DNA of 64,000 bases from the NCBI RefSeq assembly GCF_010731615.1, contig NZ_AP022618.1, positions 744,001 to 808,000 on the forward strand, read 5' to 3'. This document shows positions 58,556 through 64,000 of the stretch, in pieces (position 1 is the stretch's first letter; the number at the start of each line of letters is the position of its first letter). Source of the stretch: Mycolicibacterium insubricum (GTDB lineage Bacteria; Actinomycetota; Actinomycetes; Mycobacteriales; Mycobacteriaceae). The notes beneath the pieces were generated by a model. The model had not been told where the DNA came from and searched no databases. It saw nothing but the letters and a program-made list of their open reading frames with translations. The translations under genes and the position numbers were made by a program.

Positions 58556-59233
58556 ATGCGTATCGGGGCACTGGCCGTCGCGCTGACCGCCGTGATCATC
58601 GGCGCCACGACGGCCGGCTGCGGCGGCGATCCCGGCGCCGCGCCGACGACATCGGCCGTGGCGAACTCCGGGGAGCCCGACGGTGGCTACGACGTCGGCC
58701 GGCTGACCTCCGCGACCGGGATCTTCCCGGACGGCGTCAAGGTCACCCAGATGCCCAAGGAGACGCTGAGCCGCGAGCAGGCCGACCAGAGGGCCGGGCT
58801 GTACGGCAGTATCCCGATGACCTACGACCCACCGGATTGCCGCGCGCTGGCCGATCCGTTCCAGATGAGCGAGGGCAGCGAGGTGGCCGGGATCCGGTCG
58901 GCCCAGCCGCCGTCCATCGTGGTGATGGCCTCGCGGGCCAAGATCGGCGACCCGGATTGGGTGGTCGGTCCCGAGTGCCAGAAGGTCAACGTGACCTCGC
59001 CGCAGGGGGTGTCCAAGGCCGGCTACGAACGGATCCCCGGGCCGGCGATCGACGGCGTGACGACGCTGGGCACCCGCGCGCAGCTGCAGTCCGGCGGTGG
59101 GTCCGAGACCCGGACTCTGTACACATTCGTCGCGGTGCTGAGCCCGCAGACCTCGGTGATGATCCAGGGTTCGGAGAATCCCGACCAGCTCAAGGCCATG
59201 CTGGTCAAATCCGTGGCGGCCATCCGCGGGTAG
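58556..59233 (+). CDS. Lipoprotein, DUF5642-like
   Basis: The 225-residue protein has a signal peptide with lipobox TTAGC (Cys at about residue 22) followed by a disordered, Pro/Ala/Ser-rich stretch. The C-terminal 170 residues start GRLTSATGIFPDGVKV, then PPDCRALADPF and GPECQKVNV, each with one cysteine that may pair; this fits the DUF5642 family of mycobacterial surface lipoproteins, of unknown role. ATG 58556 is preceded by the SRPBCC stop at 8 bases. A repeat-containing 126-base gap follows before the converging glycosidase. Confidence 0.8.
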   Translation: MRIGALAVALTAVIIGATTAGCGGDPGAAPTTSAVANSGEPDGGYDVGRLTSATGIFPDGVKVTQMPKETLSREQADQRAGLYGSIPMTYDPPDCRALADPFQMSEGSEVAGIRSAQPPSIVVMASRAKIGDPDWVVGPECQKVNVTSPQGVSKAGYERIPGPAIDGVTTLGTRAQLQSGGGSETRTLYTFVAVLSPQTSVMIQGSENPDQLKAMLVKSVAAIRG

Positions 59234-59327
59234 CGGTGACGCGGGCTTCCGGCAGTACCAAATGTTGACCGTGGGCGGCCGGCAGAGGGACTATCCACTT
59301 GGCGGCCGCCGTAGGCGACACTTCGGT

Positions 59328-59367
59328 ACTCAGTTGAGGGGCACTCAGTTGAGGGGCACTCAGTTGA
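59328..59367. repeat. Tandem 15-bp repeat over the end of the glycosidase gene
   Basis: ACTCAGTTGAGGGGC occurs at 59328-59342 and 59343-59357, and ACTCAGTTGA again at 59358-59367. On the minus strand this repeats the gene's last Asn codon and stop (CAACTGA) every 15 bases, so the true stop is the first of three. Confidence 0.85.
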
Positions 59368-60439
59368 AGGCGAGCCAGCTCGGCAGCGCCCGCTCGCGGG
59401 AGTCGCAGAGCACCTGGACGGTGTCGCACGAACCCTTGGGTACGCCGGCCCCGGCCCACATGCCGCCGGTGTCGCGGCGCAGCACGATCGCCGAGGAGCC
59501 GCCGCCGTCGAGCAGCAGGGCGGTGTCACTTCCCATGGCGCGGAACAGATCCTGGATCTGGTCCGGGGTGTAGGAGCCGCCCTGGAAGACGTACATCTCG
59601 TCCTTGCCGCGGTTGTAGGCCAGGGCGGTGCGTGCGGCCGACGGTCCGTTGTCGCGCAGCTGGCCGGTGTCACCGGGGGACAGCAAGCCGATGCCGCTCA
59701 CCGCGACGAACCGCACCCCCTTGTTCATCAGCCCGACGACGACCGGGCCGGCGGCGTCGAAATCGCTGCCGCCCTTCGGGGTGACCATGAACGGCTGCCC
59801 GGACACCGGGATGATCATCGTCGACAGCGGGGTCCAGGATTCGTTGCCGCCGGACAGCCCCTGCTTGCCGGCGTAGGGGATGGTGCCGGTGACCGCGGCG
59901 TTGGTCTTGCCCATGCCGTTGGTGTTGTCGACGTAGGTGCCCAGCGGCGAGGAGCAGCCGGTCGACTTCCACGAGCCGCCCTTCTGGCCCCGGACGTCGA
60001 AAAAGTTAGCGTTGATCGCGATGGTCGGCTTGCCGAGCACCTGCCACGCCGTGACCGGGGCGTACACCTCGGAGGCCTGCGGTAGTCCCTCGGAGGTGCG
60101 GGCGCGCGGGTCGCGTTCGCAGCGGGCCTGGTACCCCGAGTGGGAGTCGGTCAGCAGTCGCGGCGCGATGCGCGAGGAGGCGGCCTTGATGATCATCAGG
60201 TGGCCGCCGTTGTTCATCTCGTAGGCGTGGCCGTCGGCGGAGAGCATGGGCGCGGGAAAGCCACCGCCGAAGTTGTAGACGAGATAGGACCCGCGGGTGT
60301 TGGCGATGGCGGCCGCCAGCAGATCCGCGCCGGCCGCCCGGCTGGTGGGTATTCCGGTGGTCGCCGAGGAGAGCGCGCACAGCAGCGCGACGGCGGCGCC
60401 GGCCGCGGCGCGCCGCACCAACGCGACGGGAGTGCTCAC
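59360..60439 (-). CDS. Secreted phosphodiester glycosidase-family protein (NAGPA domain)
   Basis: The 359-residue protein begins VSTPVALVRRAAAGAAVALLCALSSATTG, a signal peptide with cleavage near TSRAAGA. The domain reads TIAINANFFDVRG with GNFF-like motif and VALLLDGGGSSAIVLR (LLLDGGGSS), the pattern of the phosphodiester glycosidase family, which in animals is the uncovering enzyme. Bacterial members have been linked to removing GlcNAc or glucose from phosphodiester-linked polymers; the cell-wall substrate here is unknown. GTG 60439 is preceded by AAAGGGGA. Its end carries 15-bp repeats. Confidence 0.85.
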   Translation of the reverse strand: MSTPVALVRRAAAGAAVALLCALSSATTGIPTSRAAGADLLAAAIANTRGSYLVYNFGGGFPAPMLSADGHAYEMNNGGHLMIIKAASSRIAPRLLTDSHSGYQARCERDPRARTSEGLPQASEVYAPVTAWQVLGKPTIAINANFFDVRGQKGGSWKSTGCSSPLGTYVDNTNGMGKTNAAVTGTIPYAGKQGLSGGNESWTPLSTMIIPVSGQPFMVTPKGGSDFDAAGPVVVGLMNKGVRFVAVSGIGLLSPGDTGQLRDNGPSAARTALAYNRGKDEMYVFQGGSYTPDQIQDLFRAMGSDTALLLDGGGSSAIVLRRDTGGMWAGAGVPKGSCDTVQVLCDSRERALPSWLAFN

Positions 60440-60714
60440 GCATCCCCTTTCGGCAAGAGTCACTACGACAGCTAACTCATAAACCCCTGTAGAAACACTG
60501 TCAACTTTGGTCACAACCGGGTGACGATTGAGTTCCCAGCGAATCTCTTTACCGCCAACCGTCTTTCGCCGCCGCCCGGGCTGGCTATCGTGCGCGGCGG
60601 TGACGCCGCCCGGCTCCGCGCGTCGGAGCTCCCCCGGTGCGCGTGCACCCGGGTACGGGCTCGACGGGCAACCTCGCTGCGGGCCGCCGTCGACGGGCGT
60701 TTTACTCTGTCGGC

Positions 60715-61491
60715 ATGGATATCAACGGAGCAAGTGCAATTGTCACCGGTGCCGCCTCGGGCATCGGCGCCGCAGCGGCCCGCCAGCTGGCGGCCAAGGG
60801 CGCCTTGGTCGTCGTCGCGGACCTGCAGGAGGACCGCGGGACCGAGCTGGCCAAGGAGATCGGCGGGGCGTTCGTCCGCGTCGACGTCACCGAAACCGCC
60901 CAGATCGAGGAGGCGGTCAACAAAGCCACCGAACTGGGACCGCTGCGCGCTCTGGTGAACTCCGCGGGCATCGGCTGGGCTCAGCGCACCATCGGCAAGG
61001 ACGGCGAATTCGCCTCCGCGCACAACCTGGACTTCTACAAGAAGGTCATCGCGATCAACCTGGTCGGCACCTTCGACTGCATCCGGCTGGCCGCCACCGC
61101 GATGAGCCGCAACGAACCGCAGGCCGACGGCGAGCGCGGTGCCATCGTCAACATGGCCAGCGTCGCGGCCTTCGACGGCCAGATCGGCCAGGCCTCCTAC
61201 TCGTCGTCCAAGGGCGGCGTCGTCGGCATGACCCTGCCCGTTGCACGCGACCTGTCGGCGGTCGGCATCCGGGTGAACTGCATCGCCCCCGGCTTGATCG
61301 ACACCCCGATCTACGGCGAGGGCCCGGACTCGGAGGCCTTCAAGGCCCGCCTCGGCGAGTCGGTGTTGTTCCCGCACCGGCTGGGCCGGCCCGACGAGCT
61401 GGCCTCCATGGTCGTCGAGCTGATCACCAACTCCTACATGAACGCAGAGGTCATCCGCGTCGACGGCGGCATCCGGATGCCTCCGAAGTAA
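60715..61491 (+). CDS. Short-chain dehydrogenase, 3-hydroxyacyl-CoA dehydrogenase type 2-like
   Basis: The 258-residue enzyme has [33 protein letters not shown], catalytic Ser in [14 protein letters not shown] and SYSSSKGG; the insertion [24 protein letters not shown] resembles the 17-beta-HSD10 type. It probably oxidises 3-hydroxyacyl-CoA or branched analogues. ATG 60715 is chosen; the frame stays open further upstream, into the divergent promoter region with the glycosidase (275 bases, no gene). A terminator at 61505-61557 separates it from ldh. Confidence 0.92.
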   Translation: MDINGASAIVTGAASGIGAAAARQLAAKGALVVVADLQEDRGTELAKEIGGAFVRVDVTETAQIEEAVNKATELGPLRALVNSAGIGWAQRTIGKDGEFASAHNLDFYKKVIAINLVGTFDCIRLAATAMSRNEPQADGERGAIVNMASVAAFDGQIGQASYSSSKGGVVGMTLPVARDLSAVGIRVNCIAPGLIDTPIYGEGPDSEAFKARLGESVLFPHRLGRPDELASMVVELITNSYMNAEVIRVDGGIRMPPK

Positions 61492-61504
61492 CTCGCCCGC
61501 CGCC

Positions 61505-61557
61505 CGCGAACCCCGGTAGACCCCCGGTGAACACCGGGTGGTCTGCCGGGTTTCGCG
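61505..61557 (+). terminator. Long hairpin after the SDR gene
   Basis: The arms CGCGAACCCCGGTAGACCC... at 61505-61529 and the reverse of 61532-61557 pair over about 24 bases with a few mismatches and a 2-base loop. It begins 14 bases after the SDR stop and ends before the ldh start at 61603. It should end transcription of the SDR gene. Confidence 0.8.
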
Positions 61558-61602
61558 TCTGTTGGGCCAGCGGCGGCGGCCGGTTGCGGTGATGATGGAC
61601 AG

Positions 61603-62559
61603 GTGAGCCTCGAACGCAACACCAAGGTGTCCATCGTCGGTGCGGGCAGCGTCGGCACCGCCATCGCCTATGCGTCCTTCATCCGCGGCGGCGCCGGGCA
61701 GATCGCGCTCTATGATCTCGATGCCAAGAAGGTCCGCGCCGAGGTGCTCGACCTCAACCACGGCCGCCAGTTCGTGCCGCACTGCCGGGTCACCGGATCC
61801 GACGACCTGGACGTGACGGCCGGCTCGGCCGTCATCGTGGTCACCGCGGGTGCCAAGCAAAAGCCGGGTCAGAGCCGCCTCGACCTCGCGGCGGCGAATG
61901 TGGCGATGGCACAGACGCTGACCCCACAACTCATCGAACGCTCGCCGCACGCCGTCATCGTGTTCGTCACCAATCCCGTCGACCTGGTCACCTACGCCGC
62001 CATCGAGGCGGTCGACGCCGCACCCGGGCAGATCTTCGGGTCGGGAACCGTGTTGGACTCCAGTCGATTCCGCAACCTGATTGCCGAACGTGCCGACCTC
62101 TCGGTGGGCAACGTGCACGCCGTGGTGGTCGGCGAGCACGGCGACTCCGAGATCCCGCTGTGGTCGAGCGCCTCGATCGGCGGTGTGCGGGTCGACCAGT
62201 TCCGCATCGACGGCAAACTGCTGTTCGACGAGGACGTGCGCGCGCAGATCTCCGACGACGTGATCAACGCCGCCTACGAGATCATCGCCGGCAAGGGGGC
62301 GACCAACCTGGCGATCGGCCTGTCCTCGGCCCGGATCATCGAGGCCATCCTCAACGACCAGCACCGGGTGCTGCCGGTATCCACCCTGCAGACCGGTGCC
62401 TTCGACATCGCCGACGTGTGCCTGTCACTGCCGACGGTGGTGTCCGGCCGCGGCACCGGCGCGGTATTCGAGGTCCCGCTGTCGGTGCCGGAACTGCTCG
62501 GCCTGCAGGCCTCGGCCCGGACGCTGCGGCAGACGTGGGAGGCGCTGGCCGCCGAATAG
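61603..62559 (+). CDS. ldh: NAD-dependent L-lactate dehydrogenase
   Basis: The 318-residue enzyme interconverts pyruvate and L-lactate. VSIVGAGSVGTAIAYA is the NAD site, and TAGAKQKPGQSRLDL contains the Gln that makes it lactate- rather than malate-specific; NPVDLVTY carries an Asn, GSGTVLDSSRFR an Arg pair, and VVVGEHGDSEIPLWS the catalytic His179. GTG 61603 start. Soluble NAD-LDH is sporadic in mycobacteria, which commonly use flavin-type lactate dehydrogenases. It stands alone after a terminator. Confidence 0.93.
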   Translation: MSLERNTKVSIVGAGSVGTAIAYASFIRGGAGQIALYDLDAKKVRAEVLDLNHGRQFVPHCRVTGSDDLDVTAGSAVIVVTAGAKQKPGQSRLDLAAANVAMAQTLTPQLIERSPHAVIVFVTNPVDLVTYAAIEAVDAAPGQIFGSGTVLDSSRFRNLIAERADLSVGNVHAVVVGEHGDSEIPLWSSASIGGVRVDQFRIDGKLLFDEDVRAQISDDVINAAYEIIAGKGATNLAIGLSSARIIEAILNDQHRVLPVSTLQTGAFDIADVCLSLPTVVSGRGTGAVFEVPLSVPELLGLQASARTLRQTWEALAAE

Positions 62560-62593
62560 CCGCGTCCCCGGCTCGACGGCGGCGGGCCGATAG

Positions 62594-63442
<849 letters not shown>

Positions 63443-63508
63443 CCGGTTATGCACAGGGCGAACACCCGGTGCACGGGCCGAATCGCCGCTGCGCCTTACC
63501 CTGTGGAC

Positions 63509-64000
63509 ATGGCTGAGGACAAGTTGCTGGCGCGGATCGCGGCACTGCTGCGCCAGGCGGAGGGCACCGACAATCCGCATGAGGCGGAGGCGTTCATGAC
63601 GGCCGCGCAGCGGCTGGCGACTGCGACCTCGATCGACCTGGCGGTGGCACGATCGCACACCGCCAAACGCGAAGCGGCACAGGCGCCCACGCAGCGTACG
63701 GTGACCATCGGCGAGGCCGGCAGCCGGGGGCTGCGCACCTACGTGCAGCTGTTCGCGGTGATCGCCCACGCGAACGACGTGCGCTGCGACGTGGCATCGA
63801 ACTCAACGTATGTGTACGCCTACGGTTTTCGCGAGGACCTCGACGCCGTGGAGGCGTTGTACGCGAGCCTGGTGGTGCAGATGGTGCGGACCTGCGACGG
63901 GTACCTGGCCACTGGTGCGCACCGTCCCACCCCGACCATCACCGCCCGGCTGAACTTTCAGCTGGCCTTCGGCTCCCGGGTGGGTGCGCGGCTTGCCGAG
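63509..64000 (+). CDS. DUF2786-domain protein (Rv0184 type), 5' part only
   Basis: 164 residues are visible before the window ends. MAEDKLLARIAALLRQAEGTDNPHEAEAFMTAAQRLATATSIDLAVAR (in pieces) is the DUF2786 signature at the N-terminus. FYVQLFAVIAHANDVRC-like and VEALYASLVVQMVR follow, as in the conserved second part. Function of the family is unknown, though some members are adjacent to DNA- or peptide-processing genes. The order with the monoacylglycerol lipase matches Rv0183-Rv0184. Confidence 0.9.
   Translation, partial: MAEDKLLARIAALLRQAEGTDNPHEAEAFMTAAQRLATATSIDLAVARSHTAKREAAQAPTQRTVTIGEAGSRGLRTYVQLFAVIAHANDVRCDVASNSTYVYAYGFREDLDAVEALYASLVVQMVRTCDGYLATGAHRPTPTITARLNFQLAFGSRVGARLAE

Overview
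The window is high-G+C actinobacterial DNA and reads as a chromosome segment of a rapidly growing or environmental Mycobacterium/Mycolicibacterium. Three things support this. It encodes an antigen 85C-type mycolyltransferase, a PE-PPE-domain protein, a PtpB-type phosphatase, an F420/Ddn-type protein and a CYP138-type P450. GTG starts and 4-base start/stop overlaps are common. The gene order follows, with insertions, what I recall of M. tuberculosis Rv0126-Rv0158 and then Rv0183-Rv0184 (treS, mak, fbpC, htdZ, tetR/cyp138, msrA, Rv0138, tetR, Rv0146-0149, PE1/PE2 position, ptbB, fadE2, pntAB, tetR, monoacylglycerol lipase, DUF2786). M. tuberculosis has no intact PTS, whereas this window carries ptsH and ptsI.

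Layout. 1-6.5 kb: an ABC importer (binding protein cut by the window edge, two permeases, ATPase) joined by overlapping stop/start codons to treS and mak, which feed maltose-1-phosphate to the GlgE alpha-glucan pathway. 6.5-8 kb: a short-repeat array, a small secreted/anchored protein and a 734-base gene-free stretch. 8-16.6 kb: recC-recB-recD, tightly coupled. 16.6-24.4 kb: fbpC, an LtrA-family membrane protein, a lipoprotein, an SDR/ABC-exporter operon, a TesB thioesterase, htdZ and two small proteins. 24.4-29.7 kb: zinc alcohol dehydrogenase, glgX, and tetR divergent from cyp138 with two operator-like palindromes. 29.7-38.5 kb: small fold-level genes (thioesterase, msrA, two NTF2-like, one SRPBCC, one Ddn-like), divergent ptsH/ptsI, pirin, a FUSC-type transporter and a TetR. 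38.6-43.4 kb: methyltransferase, aldehyde dehydrogenase, SDR, quinone oxidoreductase and a DUF456-like membrane protein. 43.7-50 kb: a PE-PPE-domain protein without a PE domain, ptbB-fadE2, an alpha/beta hydrolase and an MFS transporter. 50-58 kb: a two-component system divergent from a proline-rich membrane protein, an acyl-CoA dehydrogenase, single-chain pntA plus pntB, and a TetR. 58-64 kb: SRPBCC, lipoprotein, secreted phosphodiester glycosidase, SDR, L-lactate dehydrogenase, monoacylglycerol lipase and a DUF2786 protein cut by the window end.

The most unusual signal is a 90-base repeat family whose units are 30 codons long. Two tandem units sit exactly on the stop/start junction between the binding protein and the first permease of the importer operon, and keep a GTGA overlap. 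A recognisable relative lies in frame inside recB. This resembles the mycobacterial interspersed repetitive units (MIRUs). A second notable signal is a perfect 16-base palindrome matching the KstR operator pattern, immediately before an NTF2-like gene and divergent from msrA.

No rRNA, tRNA, CRISPR array, insertion sequence or prophage was recognised.
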